Below are positions 31,349 to 41,454 of a DNA stretch of 44,740 nucleotides, piece after piece; within the stretch, counting starts at the first letter, position 1, and every line of letters starts with the position of its first letter. The notes under the pieces were generated by a model, which searched no databases, was not told where the DNA came from, and was given only the letters and a program-made list of their open reading frames with translations. The stretch comes from an uncultured Bacilli bacterium. Lineage in GTDB: Bacteria; Bacillota_I; Bacilli_A; RF39; UBA660. Where the stretch lies: the NCBI GenBank assembly GCA_947632205.1, contig CANROK010000005.1, forward strand, positions 1 to 44,740, given 5' to 3'. Made by a program: the position numbers and the translations under genes.

Positions 31349-32539
31349 CTAATAATATAAGATATCTATATCAACATCTCCATTAATACCATCAATTCGC
31401 CCATTATTACACATTTGCCACATTATATACTTTCCTTCATAATTAGTTTTAGATGTATAATGCGCAAGCCATACTGGATAATTTTTCTTATTTTCCCAAA
31501 TATTTACTAAATAATTTTTACTACTATAAAGCATTCCTTCATATCCTTTACTTTGAACTGTTTCAATAAAAGTATTAACCATCGCATTTACTTCATGAAA
31601 ACTTATTCTAAAAGAATTCCATTTTGAAAAATTTTCCCAGTCAAAGGCAATTGGTAAATCTAAATCTTCTTCATTTAAAGTATCTACTACCCACTCAGCA
31701 TGTTCTTTTGCTTCTTTAATACTACCAGCCATAGTATATAAATAAACTCCTACTTTAAGTCCTGCTTCTTTAGCTTTTCTAATATTGTCTTTAAAATAAG
31801 AATCAATACTTATATTTCCATTTCTTGATGATTGAACCCCTATTCTCATCATGACAAAAGTTGCTCCCGCATTTTTTACTTTTTCAAAATCAATATTACC
31901 TTGCCATTTAGATACATCAATTCCTATCTCCGTATTAGATTTTTTATGTTCATTATAAATATCCGTAAAGTAAGTTTTTTCAGTACTAGGAGTAGATGAA
32001 CCACTATTAATTTTTTCTTTAACATTTAAAGTAACATTAACATCTTTAATATTATTACTACTATCAGAAAGTTTATAAATTACTTTATAAGTACCAGCTT
32101 TAGTTAAATCATAATCTCCTTCAATAGTACAAGTAACATTGCCACTATAATTATCACCATACATAATTAAGTCACATAAATCACCACTATAATTTACTTG
32201 AATAGTTTTATTAGTTCCACTTATTACTCTTGGTTCTGTTGTATCTACAACCATAATATTAAATTTATAAACATATTTTTTATCTTCTAACTTATAATAA
32301 ATTTTATATTCTTTTGTTCCTAAATCTTCTGTATCTATTGGAAAATTATTAGTTATTAATTCAATATTATTTTTATTATTAATTATATCTTCTAAATATA
32401 CTTCACTATATACTTCTATTTTATCATTTATTACTTCAAAATTAGTATCAGTCAAATCTTCATAAATTTTTTCTTTCCCACAACCAGTTAATAATAAACT
32501 AATCATAATTATTAATAATATTTTTTTCATATACATCAC
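31349..32539 (-). CDS. GH25-family lysozyme lipoprotein with N-terminal Ig-like (DUF5011-type) domains
   Basis: Lipobox LLLTGCGK; IGIDVSKWQGNIDFEKVKNAGATFVMMRIG; LPIAFDWENF; WLAHYT, WQMCNNGRIDGINGDVDIDI. Confidence 0.87.
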   Translation of the reverse strand: MMYMKKILLIIMISLLLTGCGKEKIYEDLTDTNFEVINDKIEVYSEVYLEDIINNKNNIELITNNFPIDTEDLGTKEYKIYYKLEDKKYVYKFNIMVVDTTEPRVISGTNKTIQVNYSGDLCDLIMYGDNYSGNVTCTIEGDYDLTKAGTYKVIYKLSDSSNNIKDVNVTLNVKEKINSGSSTPSTEKTYFTDIYNEHKKSNTEIGIDVSKWQGNIDFEKVKNAGATFVMMRIGVQSSRNGNISIDSYFKDNIRKAKEAGLKVGVYLYTMAGSIKEAKEHAEWVVDTLNEEDLDLPIAFDWENFSKWNSFRISFHEVNAMVNTFIETVQSKGYEGMLYSSKNYLVNIWENKKNYPVWLAHYTSKTNYEGKYIMWQMCNNGRIDGINGDVDIDILYY

Positions 32540-32567
32540 AATAGTATTTTATCACTAAATATTATTA

Positions 32568-32594
32568 AAAAAAAGATGCTTATGCATCTTATAA
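32568..32594 (-). terminator. rho-independent terminator
   Basis: Minus strand TAAGATGCataaGCATCTTTTTTTT. Confidence 0.65.
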
Positions 32595-32876
32595 ATATTC
32601 AATAATTTTATAATTTTTCTTTAATTTTTCAATTAAATCGTTTAAATCATATTTAGCAAATATTGCTGTAAAATTACTATGATCCATTAAAAACATTTCA
32701 TAATAATCTAAGAAGATATCACGATAATTATCAATTCCTAAATCTTTAAGGTAACTAATATTTTCACTAACTAATTTTTTATTATCTTTTATGGCATCAA
32801 TTAACTTTTTAGGACAATTATTTAAAAATTCAGCAATCTCTTCTTTATTAAAATTATATTTTTCTAAAAATTTCAT
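32589..32876 (-). CDS. Hypothetical protein
   Basis: 95-aa ORF in a compact three-gene cluster. Confidence 0.55.
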   Translation of the reverse strand: MKFLEKYNFNKEEIAEFLNNCPKKLIDAIKDNKKLVSENISYLKDLGIDNYRDIFLDYYEMFLMDHSNFTAIFAKYDLNDLIEKLKKNYKIIEYL

Positions 32877-32877
32877 G

Positions 32878-33726
32878 CTATCTTCTTCCTCCTAATACAT
32901 CTTCACCTATATCTAAAAAGCTTAATTCAGCATCTAAACTATTATTAACATCTTCTCGTAAATTTTCTGTTAAATCTTTTTTTGCCTTCTCTAATTCTTC
33001 TCTTTTAGCTTGAATTTCATCTAAAGCATTAATAGCTTCTTTATTAGGATCAACAGGATTTATATCTTCATCTATTGGACCAAATGTAAATGCTTTTTCA
33101 TTTGCTAAATCGTCAGTTTCTATTAATGATTCTTCAGGATTATTTAATATATCAGAAATTTGTTTTTCATTACTTTCACCAATTATTACATCGGCTTGTT
33201 TAAGATTTTCTTCAACTTTTTTACTATCTATTTCTTTATTAAAATCAGGATGTTCTTTATCAAAATCTTCAATTATAGTATCAACATTAAGTGAAGAATC
33301 ATGACGAGCATAATTAATTATATCAGCACTCTTTTTATCCCATTCTTTTTTATTCCATATAAATGGATAATAATTTCCTTTAGTATCTTTATATTCTATT
33401 CCATCTTGAATACAAGTATTAATTCTATTACAAATAGCTAAACAACTATCATTACTTGTTAGAACTATAGGTCTTTGGATAGCTAAATCTAAGGCATTAA
33501 CATCTTCTAAATTTCTTATTTTTGCTTGAATTTGATTTAAAGGAATAGTACAAACTCTAATTTCAATAGGATGAGTTAAAATAATACCTTTACTTTTTAA
33601 ATAATTAACAATTTCTTCAGCATTTTCTTCACAATAATGCATATCAGTAGCAATTATTTTATATTTAGTTGCACTAGCTTCTGCTTCATTTAAAGAATCA
33701 AATATTCCCATTTTTTCTAAAGTCAT
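32878..33726 (-). CDS. Hypothetical protein with C-terminal coiled coil
   Basis: 282-aa ORF; no family recognised. Confidence 0.6.
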   Translation of the reverse strand: MTLEKMGIFDSLNEAEASATKYKIIATDMHYCEENAEEIVNYLKSKGIILTHPIEIRVCTIPLNQIQAKIRNLEDVNALDLAIQRPIVLTSNDSCLAICNRINTCIQDGIEYKDTKGNYYPFIWNKKEWDKKSADIINYARHDSSLNVDTIIEDFDKEHPDFNKEIDSKKVEENLKQADVIIGESNEKQISDILNNPEESLIETDDLANEKAFTFGPIDEDINPVDPNKEAINALDEIQAKREELEKAKKDLTENLREDVNNSLDAELSFLDIGEDVLGGRR

Positions 33727-33737
33727 TTTTATTCTCC

Positions 33738-34814
33738 TTAATATGCTAATAATGGTACTTGTTTTGGATCAAAACCACTATTAATTAGTCTATCTATTGT
33801 ATTATCTAAATCTTTCATATTATATTTTTTTATTACATTAGGATTTAAATAAATATCAAATGGTTCTTTACCAATTTCCATTAATCTATTTACTTTATTA
33901 GTAAATTCTTTATCATATAATAATTCAGCATTTTCATAAAATAAATCTAATTTAAGAGAATTATCTAAAGCAAATTGAACATTTCTTCTTAATGTTGCTT
34001 CATTATAATTAGCCAGTATCTTATCAATATCATTACTTGTAAAATTCAAATGATCAAATCCAACTTCATCAAGTAATCTTACTAATACTTCTTTAGGTGA
34101 TATAGCATTCTCTTCTTCATTTATTTCTATATTGTTTTTAGCTTCGGCAAAAACTTCAGATATACTTTTACCTGGCTCTCTAGTATTTTTTATTTTATTT
34201 TCATATTCATATAATGCATCTTCTGGGAACATTATAATTTTAGCAGCTTCTCTTCTTTCGGCTTCACTAAAATCAAATTTTTCTAGAAGTGAAGTAATTG
34301 AATCTCTTGTAATATTAATATTACCATTTAAGGCAAGTTCAAAATATTCATTTAATCTTGTTTGATTTTCTAAAGCTTCATCTTTTCTAATAGACAATTC
34401 TTCTATAGTAGCAATTGAACTATTCATTTCACTTTCTACTTTAATAAGTTCATCTTTAGCACTCTTTACTTCTTGTTGTACTTTTTCAATTGTTTTAGGT
34501 AAAGTGCTATTTACCTCTTCACTTATTCTATCTGGATTAAAATCGATATTTAATTTATCTATTACATGCTTAAATTCATCAGTTCTAATATGGCTTAGTG
34601 CTGATACTAATTTTTCTCCCTCATCACCAAGAATTCTTTCTTCTTCCGTTAATTGTGATATTTTATCTTGTAAAACTTGCTTTTCATTGGTAGTTCTTTC
34701 TTTAGTATCCATGGCAATTTTTTTCTCTTTTTCCATTTTAGAAAGTATAACGCTATCTTCACCACGTAAATTATATAATTTATCTAATAATTTTGTTGTT
34801 TCAGTAGTCAACAT
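33738..34814 (-). CDS. Hypothetical coiled-coil protein
   Basis: 358-aa ORF; heptad-rich N-terminal half; no family recognised. Confidence 0.6.
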   Translation of the reverse strand: MLTTETTKLLDKLYNLRGEDSVILSKMEKEKKIAMDTKERTTNEKQVLQDKISQLTEEERILGDEGEKLVSALSHIRTDEFKHVIDKLNIDFNPDRISEEVNSTLPKTIEKVQQEVKSAKDELIKVESEMNSSIATIEELSIRKDEALENQTRLNEYFELALNGNINITRDSITSLLEKFDFSEAERREAAKIIMFPEDALYEYENKIKNTREPGKSISEVFAEAKNNIEINEEENAISPKEVLVRLLDEVGFDHLNFTSNDIDKILANYNEATLRRNVQFALDNSLKLDLFYENAELLYDKEFTNKVNRLMEIGKEPFDIYLNPNVIKKYNMKDLDNTIDRLINSGFDPKQVPLLAY

Positions 34815-34949
34815 ATTAAAGACTCACTCCCTCTTATTATAGATAAATTATATCAAACCAAATTTTATTTGTAAATATTTTACACATTTTTTCTTTTAAA
34901 AAAATTATTTTATTGCTTTTTTCTACTTTTTATGATATTTTTGTGCACA

Positions 34950-34976
34950 AAAAAATACGATTACTCGTATCTTTTA
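34950..34976 (-). terminator. rho-independent terminator after the 34978-35556 gene
   Basis: Minus strand AAGATACGagtaatCGTATTTTTTTG. Confidence 0.65.
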
Positions 34977-34977
34977 T

Positions 34978-35556
34978 TTATCTTTTTAATATTCTTGAAA
35001 TTTGTTCTTCATCTTCTAAGTTATTTTTTAATTCTCTTGTTTCTCTATCGTAATTTTCTATAAAATAATTATATAAATTTTCTAATTCTTCATTTTTTAA
35101 GTTAATATTATTTAAACGTATTTCAATAACAATATCCATAAAATCTTGAATATAATCAGGAAACTTTCGACCTCTTCTTAATCTTTCATTAATGTCATCA
35201 TCATGAGCATAATAATCTTGTTTATAGAAATCACAATAAATATATTTACCAGGTACACTATATTCATCAACTTCTATACAACCAGCAGGTATTTTTTCCC
35301 CTTTTTCATTAACAAAATATTGATACTTATAGTCACCATCATCACTATAATCATGAGTAATTCCCCAATGACCACCTTCATAATGTTCTAATAACTTCAA
35401 TATAGTCTCATATATTGCATCACCCATATGTGATTCATATACTATTCTTTTATATGTATCACTTATCTTTTCTTTAAGAGTTTCTAAAGTTTTTTCTGCT
35501 TCATCTCTTTTTTCAATCAACCCTTTTAATTCTTTTTGATAAATATTATTTAACAT
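34978..35556 (-). CDS. Hypothetical protein
   Basis: 192-aa ORF with RBS AAAGGAG. Confidence 0.6.
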   Translation of the reverse strand: MLNNIYQKELKGLIEKRDEAEKTLETLKEKISDTYKRIVYESHMGDAIYETILKLLEHYEGGHWGITHDYSDDGDYKYQYFVNEKGEKIPAGCIEVDEYSVPGKYIYCDFYKQDYYAHDDDINERLRRGRKFPDYIQDFMDIVIEIRLNNINLKNEELENLYNYFIENYDRETRELKNNLEDEEQISRILKR

Positions 35557-35598
35557 TCATCATTCTCCTTTAGTAATATGTATTATAAACTATTTTTC

Positions 35599-36246
35599 CT
35601 AATTGTCAACAGCTTCATTTTCTTGTTCAATTTCTTTTAATATTCTTCTTATTTTAATTTTTACTCTCTGCATCGCATTATCTATTTGTTTTGGCTTTTT
35701 ATTTAAGATTTTAGCTATTTCTTGATAATTAAAATTTTTAGCCATTAAGATAAAAACATCCCATTCATTTTTTGTTAATAACTTCTTAATTTTCAACACT
35801 AATTCTTGATAATTTTCATTATCCGTAATATTTTTTAATGGATCATTTTGAAAATTATCACTTAAAACATCAATAAGTTCACTACCATCAGCAAATTTAA
35901 AATATAATGAATAATTATCGGCAATGGCTTTATATTTAGCTTGACTATATTTTCTAATAATCCCTTTTATTCTTCTTTCAATGCATACTGTAATAAAGGT
36001 TGGCAATGATGCTTCACGGTCTTCTTTATATGATGCAAGTCCATCACTAAATCCAACAGAGCATTCACTATATATCTCTTGATAATCAACATTTAAATTT
36101 TTTAAGATATTATTATATTTTCTTATTAATAAATCAATAATAAACTTATATTTCATATATAAAATATCTTTTGCTATTTCATCTTCTTCATGATACAACA
36201 TTATAAGTTCACTATCATTAGTATTTTTTATATCACTATTTATCAT
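35599..36246 (-). CDS. RNA polymerase sigma factor, SigH-like
   Basis: NDSELIMLYHEEDEIAKDILYMKYKFI..., FITVCIERRIKGIIRKYSQAKYKA, ILNKKPKQIDNAMQRVKIKIRRIL; downstream of rlmB as in the conserved rlmB-sigH neighbourhood. Confidence 0.82.
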   Translation of the reverse strand: MINSDIKNTNDSELIMLYHEEDEIAKDILYMKYKFIIDLLIRKYNNILKNLNVDYQEIYSECSVGFSDGLASYKEDREASLPTFITVCIERRIKGIIRKYSQAKYKAIADNYSLYFKFADGSELIDVLSDNFQNDPLKNITDNENYQELVLKIKKLLTKNEWDVFILMAKNFNYQEIAKILNKKPKQIDNAMQRVKIKIRRILKEIEQENEAVDN

Positions 36247-36904
36247 TATTCATCATTCCATAAATAAGTATTGCTGCTGCTGCACTAGCATTTAAACTAT
36301 TTATTTTTCCTTTCATTGGTATACTTATTACTTCATCACTATTATTAAGGACTATATTACTTACACCACTACCTTCATTACCAATAACTAATACTTTCTT
36401 ATCATTATAAGATACTTCATCATATGGTTTACCTTTCATTTCAGAGGCATAAATAAAATATCCTTTATCTTTTAATTTATTAATGGCATTTACTAAATTA
36501 TTAACCATTATTATTTTGACATATTCTATCGCCCCAGTACTAACATGAACTACAGTATCTGTTACTTTAACGGACCTATCTTTAGGTATAATAATTTCTT
36601 TAATTCCAGCACATTCACAAGTTCTAATGATAGCACCAAAGTTATGAGGATCTTCTAAATGATCTAACATAACTACAAAGTCACCAGATACATCATCAAT
36701 ATCATAATAATCATAATCTAAAATATCTATTACTATTCCTTGATGGTTACCATTTACCATTTTATCTAATTTTTGTTTTGGTACAAAATCAAACTTCAAT
36801 TTTGCTTCCTTTAAATATGGTATTAATTCTTTACTGCTTACAAAGATTTTGTTAATTTTCTTTTTATCAATTTCTTTTAAAACATTTCTTCCATATACAA
36901 GCAC
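36236..36904 (-). CDS. rlmB: TrmH-family 23S rRNA 2'-O-methyltransferase
   Basis: LVYGRNVLKE, LDHLEDPHNFGAIIRTCECAG, VIGNEGSGVSNIV, IPMKGKINSLNASAAAAILIY. Confidence 0.9.
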   Translation of the reverse strand: MLVYGRNVLKEIDKKKINKIFVSSKELIPYLKEAKLKFDFVPKQKLDKMVNGNHQGIVIDILDYDYYDIDDVSGDFVVMLDHLEDPHNFGAIIRTCECAGIKEIIIPKDRSVKVTDTVVHVSTGAIEYVKIIMVNNLVNAINKLKDKGYFIYASEMKGKPYDEVSYNDKKVLVIGNEGSGVSNIVLNNSDEVISIPMKGKINSLNASAAAAILIYGMMNNDK

Positions 36905-36976
36905 ATTGAATCACCTATGCATTATTTTAACAAAATTAACTTTCAAAGTCTATATTTAACATTTGCTTATACTTTA

Positions 36977-37429
36977 TTATTCGCTCATATAATTTTTAAT
37001 TTGTTCTAATTTTTCCTCTTCTAACACAATTCCTTCTTTAATATTAATAGAAGTTGGCCAATTATTATCTTTCCATTCTATATCAAATAAGTTAACATTT
37101 TTATCATATCTTGGAAATGCATGATAATGAACAAAATAATCTTTCATCATCATTACAATATAATTAAATTTTACCGCTCCAAATTTTCTAGTACATACAT
37201 CTTCATACCATTTGATAACTTCAGGAAATTCAGCTCCTTCTTCTGGTAACATGCCCGCTAGTGATGGTATTTCTCTTTTTAAAAGTATAACTGCGTCCCC
37301 CAATGTTGCTTGCTTTTCCCTAATACAAACAATCCAATATTTAAATTCTTTTATACATCTAGTATTGGGTTTAAATTTACTCATAAATTCTAAATTGTTC
37401 ATTTTATTTTTCTCCTTTAATAATTTCAA
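36977..37429 (-). CDS. HIT-like (Ap4A hydrolase-like) protein
   Basis: YWIVCIREKQATLGDAVILLKRE, FNYIVMMMKDYFVHYHAFPRY (degenerate HxH motif). Confidence 0.6.
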   Translation of the reverse strand: MKLLKEKNKMNNLEFMSKFKPNTRCIKEFKYWIVCIREKQATLGDAVILLKREIPSLAGMLPEEGAEFPEVIKWYEDVCTRKFGAVKFNYIVMMMKDYFVHYHAFPRYDKNVNLFDIEWKDNNWPTSINIKEGIVLEEEKLEQIKNYMSE

Positions 37430-37891
37430 TTAATTTCTTTTTTTTGCATTTAATACTTCAATTGCTTTATCTCTATGTAATTCTTTTACAATTTCTATCT
37501 TATTTTTTGAATAACTAGATAAAACATTTATGTCAGTTATTATTTCAGGACAATAATTATCATTGCTATCTTGTAAAGTGCAAGCATAAACAAGTTTTGA
37601 AAATTCTTCATATAGTATAGCTCCCATACACATCATACAAGGTTCACATGAAACATATATTGTTGCACCTTTTAAGTCTCCATATAAATTTTTATTTTTA
37701 GAAGCACTTTCTATTGCTTTTAATTCAGCATGAGAAAACATACTTGTTTCCATTAAAGTTTTATCGTCACTTCTACCAATAATTTCTCCATCCCTTACTA
37801 CTATTGCACCATAAGGATATTTTGCTTTTTTAGAAATTTCAATTGCTATATCAATATATTGTTCATCGTTCATATTATAGTTAACCTCCAT
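37430..37891 (-). CDS. Nucleoside/tRNA deaminase family (cytidine deaminase-like)
   Basis: FSHAELKAIESA (HAE) and YVSCEPCMMCMGAI (PCxxC). Confidence 0.85.
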   Translation of the reverse strand: MEVNYNMNDEQYIDIAIEISKKAKYPYGAIVVRDGEIIGRSDDKTLMETSMFSHAELKAIESASKNKNLYGDLKGATIYVSCEPCMMCMGAILYEEFSKLVYACTLQDSNDNYCPEIITDINVLSSYSKNKIEIVKELHRDKAIEVLNAKKRN

Positions 37892-38044
37892 TATTATTTT
37901 TATTTATTTCTTCTTGTTTCATAGATACCTCTACCACAATATTAACATATTAAATTAATTTTTCATAATTATTTATATAAATACTTTACATCTTGCATTA
38001 TAATATATTTTTAGTTATATTAGTTTTGATAAAGGAAGTGCATT

Positions 38045-38962
38045 ATGTTTAAATATACTTTAGATAATAAAAGATATCATACTTTAAATTATTTTTTAAG
38101 AAATAAATTTAATAGTAAAGTATTCAAAGTACCTATTGATGCTCACATGAGTTGTCCAAATAAAGTACATGGTAACGGTTGTATTTATTGTTCGTTTAAT
38201 AGTAAAGCCAATATTATTAATAGTGATGAATCAATTAAAGAACAATTTATAAATAATATTAAAATATTAGAAAAGAAATGGCCTAATAGTTTATATATTC
38301 CTTATTTTCAAGCTGGTACTAATACATATGCACCTCTAAATAAACTAAAAGAATTATTTGAAAGTTTACTTAATGAAGATAAAGTTGTTGGTTTATCGAT
38401 TGCTACAAGACCGGATTCTATAAGTGATGAAGTCCTTGATTATTTAGATGATTTAAATAAAAGAACATTTTTAACAGTAGAATTAGGACTTCAAAGTAGT
38501 AACGATAAAACGCTAGAATTTATTAAAAGAGGTCATGATGTTCAAACATTTATTGATTGTGTAAAAAAATTAAAGCAAAGAAAGATATTTGTCGTAGTTC
38601 ATATTATAAATGGACTTCCTTATGAAACCAAAGAAGATATGCTAAATACAGTTAGGTTACTTAATGATTTAGATATTGATGGCATAAAAATCCATATGTT
38701 ATATATATCAAAAAATACAGAACTTGCTAGTATATATCAAGAAAGACCATTTCATATTCTAACAAAAGAAGAATATATAGATATTGTTGTATCTGAGTTA
38801 GAATTATTAAATGAAAACATAGTAATTGAAAGAATAACTGGGGATCCGGTTAAAGAAGAATTAATTACTCCTAATTGGCTATTAAAAAAATTTTGTGTCT
38901 TAAATGATATCGATAAAGAAATGGTAAAAAGAGATACTTACCAAGGAAAAAAGGCCAAATAA
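38045..38962 (+). CDS. TIGR01212-type radical SAM protein (YhcC-like)
   Basis: CPNKVHGNGCIYCSF, YFQAGTNTYAPL, IATRPDSI, ELGLQSSNDKTLEFIKRGH, HIINGLPYETKEDM. Confidence 0.9.
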   Translation: MFKYTLDNKRYHTLNYFLRNKFNSKVFKVPIDAHMSCPNKVHGNGCIYCSFNSKANIINSDESIKEQFINNIKILEKKWPNSLYIPYFQAGTNTYAPLNKLKELFESLLNEDKVVGLSIATRPDSISDEVLDYLDDLNKRTFLTVELGLQSSNDKTLEFIKRGHDVQTFIDCVKKLKQRKIFVVVHIINGLPYETKEDMLNTVRLLNDLDIDGIKIHMLYISKNTELASIYQERPFHILTKEEYIDIVVSELELLNENIVIERITGDPVKEELITPNWLLKKFCVLNDIDKEMVKRDTYQGKKAK

Positions 38963-38973
38963 TAAGGCCTTTT
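38949..38973. terminator. Bidirectional terminator
   Basis: AAAAGGCCaaataatAAGGCCTTTT. Confidence 0.7.
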
Positions 38974-39679
38974 ATTTATAACGAATTCTTCCGGTAATAC
39001 AAGCTTGTAAACTATTAATTGATTTTAATTCTTTACCTAATGATACTTGTTTATCAGCTTTAGAAACGATTCTACCTTCTAAGTATTTACTTCTACTTAA
39101 TGATAATGATAATATTTTATTTCTATTACTAGCTTCTATAATCATATTTTTATATTTAGGTAATAATTGTTTATATGCTTTTAAATTGTTTATTTCTAAT
39201 TTTTCCATATCCTTAGTTGCACATTTAACTGGAAATGGATACATATGATGAATAATACCATCTATTATTATTTTAGCCGTTTGATTATCTTTAAAATATT
39301 CTGGATACCAAGTTATAGCGTTAATTGCAGCTTCGATTGGATGTCTAAATCCATGTTTATTTGTAAAATGTTTATTTTTAATTTTAGAATTTTGCCAAGG
39401 TAATTCATATAAATCATGAAACATGGCAATTATAACTGCTGTTTTTAAATCAACATCTTGATATTTATCATTATCTTTTATTATTTTATAAGTAACCATG
39501 GCATCACTTAAAATATGATAACCTAAACTAATATTATCATGATGAGGATATTCTAAAGCATTATATCTTTTAACAAATTCTTCATGGGAAATTATAGGTA
39601 TTATAAAATGAAAAAATTCTTCTTTTTCTTCTTTATTAAATTCATAATTATTAAGTAAATTTATTATATCATCGATCAT
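38972..39679 (-). CDS. HD-domain phosphohydrolase-like protein
   Basis: SLGYHILSDAMVTYKI, AMFHDLYELPW, KHGFRHPIEAAINAI. Confidence 0.75.
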   Translation of the reverse strand: MIDDIINLLNNYEFNKEEKEEFFHFIIPIISHEEFVKRYNALEYPHHDNISLGYHILSDAMVTYKIIKDNDKYQDVDLKTAVIIAMFHDLYELPWQNSKIKNKHFTNKHGFRHPIEAAINAITWYPEYFKDNQTAKIIIDGIIHHMYPFPVKCATKDMEKLEINNLKAYKQLLPKYKNMIIEASNRNKILSLSLSRSKYLEGRIVSKADKQVSLGKELKSINSLQACITGRIRYK

Positions 39680-39742
39680 AAAATCATCCTCTATATAATT
39701 ATATTCCCTTAAAAAAGATAATACAATAAAATATGTATTACT

Positions 39743-40018
39743 TTACTTTTTGTTTATTATTCTTTTTCTCGCATTTTTAACTATATTTATTTCATCTTGA
39801 TTAAAATCAGCTTCATATGCTTGCCATAATGGTTCATCTTTTTTAGGATCAACTGCACTTAAAGATAAACGATCAAACATATTATATTGATCTTTATAAA
39901 TATTTGTTATATTAACATCTAATTTATGAGATTTTTTATCTTCTATATTTATATAATTACTATTTCTTTTAAATTCATCTAATAAATTTTTAGCATAATT
40001 TATTTTATATTCAATATT
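39743..40018 (-). pseudogene. Start-less open frame overlapping the end of 40011-40451 (possible frameshifted C-terminal part)
   Basis: 91 open codons NIEYKINYAKNLLDEFKRNSNYINIEDKKSHKLDVNITNIYKDQYNMFDRLSLSAVDPKKDEPLWQAYEADFNQDEINIVKNARKRIINKK with no start codon near its 5' end. Confidence 0.5.
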
Positions 40019-40451
40019 CTAGATTAATTTTATTCCTATTAATATCTTCTTTTACATATTTATTTATAGTAAAATGATCATCTGTAATTACAACAGATAC
40101 TCCTAGTTCAATTAATAATATAATGAAAGATAAGATATATAAAGGATTAATAAATATATAAAGAAATGCTAAGCAAGCTCCTATGCCTAAAAATCCAGTA
40201 AGTATAGTGAATAATATTTTTCCTAATTTAGATCTTTTTAAATCTTTTTTTAATCTAATTTTTTTATTTTCTTCATTATCTTTTAATTTAGTAAGATATT
40301 CAATAATATTTTCTATAGTTAAAATATCATATAAGTTATCATTAGTCTTTATATTTTTTATTTCACCATTATCACATTTTACTTCTGTTATATCATTATT
40401 TGATTTAAATTCTAAATTCATAAAACCCTCCAACAAAGCATATTTTATCAT
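40011..40451 (-). CDS. Hypothetical membrane protein (possibly N-terminal part of a frameshifted gene)
   Basis: 146-aa ORF, two TM helices GKILFTILTGFLGIGACLAFLYIFINPLYILSFIILLIELGVSVVI. Confidence 0.55.
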   Translation of the reverse strand: MIKYALLEGFMNLEFKSNNDITEVKCDNGEIKNIKTNDNLYDILTIENIIEYLTKLKDNEENKKIRLKKDLKRSKLGKILFTILTGFLGIGACLAFLYIFINPLYILSFIILLIELGVSVVITDDHFTINKYVKEDINRNKINLEY

Positions 40452-40529
40452 AATTTATACTCTATTTCAATTTTTATAATATTGTAATTTATTATTTTTA
40501 GTGTATAATACTACAAAAAAGAGGTTTTT

Positions 40530-41132
40530 ATGAATAAATTACAATTATTATTTTTAGAATTACAAATGTTACTAAATTGTAATAACAATAAAAATATAGA
40601 AGAAAAAATAGGAAATTTATATTTAAAATACATTAAATAATATATTAGTATTTATAATAATATTCCAGATAGTTATCAAAAATGGCATTCAATTAATAAT
40701 TGCTATTTTTATGCTTTAAATATTAAAACTCCTAAAATAATTAATTATTGTTCTAATAAAGTAGCAGATGATGATTTTGCTATCGATGTTGGTTCCATAG
40801 GAAATAAACCATTTATTGAAGAAGATAATATATCTCTTGAAACATTTTTAGAATGTTTATATGCTGATTTAAAATATCTTAATATTAATTATTATGATAG
40901 TACTATTAATTCTAACTTAAAATATAATGGTTCTAAAATAGCTATATTTTATGACTATACTAATAATCTATATCATTTTGTAAGACAAAATAAAGATGGT
41001 CTTTGGTCATGTAAGCATGGATTAAATGATAGTATTTATATAAGTGATACTCCTCTATCTTTAATAAATTATCCCAATTATGGTTATAATTATGAATATG
41101 TTAAAACTTTAGAAATAGTAAAACATAAATAG
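40530..41132 (+). pseudogene. Protein with Asn-Cys / His-Phe motif (possible papain-like fold) interrupted by one in-frame TAA
   Basis: 201-codon frame from ATG 40530 to TAG 41132, broken only by TAA at 40638-40640; NNCYFYALN...YHFVRQNKDGLWSCKHGLND. Confidence 0.7.
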
Positions 41133-41217
41133 ATATAATCATAAAATATATTATCTAACAATTAATTGACACACGAAGTATTTTAAGGTAAAATTAATTA
41201 TGTTAATTAATTTATTT

Positions 41218-41291
41218 GGAGCCGTAGCCAAGTGGTAAGGCCCCGGTCTGCAACACCGTCATCGCCGGTTCAAATCCGGCCGGCTCCTCCA
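41218..41291 (+). tRNA. tRNA-Cys (anticodon GCA), CCA encoded
   Basis: GGAGCCG...CGGCTCC acceptor, CTGCAAC anticodon loop, GCCGGTTCAAATCCGGC T-arm, U73, CCA. Confidence 0.95.
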
Positions 41292-41305
41292 ATATTGTTA
41301 ATAAC

Positions 41306-41334
41306 TTGCTTAAATACTGATTTTATGGTATTAT
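41306..41334 (+). promoter_or_regulatory. Promoter of candidate antitoxin sRNA
   Basis: TTGCTT-N17-TATTAT with extended -10 (TGG). Confidence 0.7.
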
Positions 41335-41340
41335 GTATTT

Positions 41341-41454
41341 AGCAAGAAAATTTGCATAAAATAAAAAAGGAACATTCAATATTGCGTGTTGAGTGTTACC
41401 AATAAGTTTTGGTTCCACCTAAATCAAGCTAATTGAGTTAGGTGGTTTTCTTTT
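41341..41454 (+). ncRNA. Candidate antisense antitoxin RNA (~115 nt)
   Basis: Own promoter, internal stems (GGAAC/GTTCC; CATTCAA/TTGAGTG), intrinsic terminator CCACCTAA...TTAGGTGG-TTTTCTTTT (41415-41454). Confidence 0.6.

Noticed and set aside
31042-32539. Prophage lysis cassette
   Set aside because: No phage structural, integrase or packaging genes nearby; flanked by housekeeping genes
34132-34842. Plus-strand ORFs antisense to 33738-34814
   Set aside because: Low-complexity Ser/Leu-rich shadow frames
40638-40640. Stop-codon reassignment (TAA read as sense)
   Set aside because: TAA terminates many intact genes in the window; a single nonsense mutation is simpler
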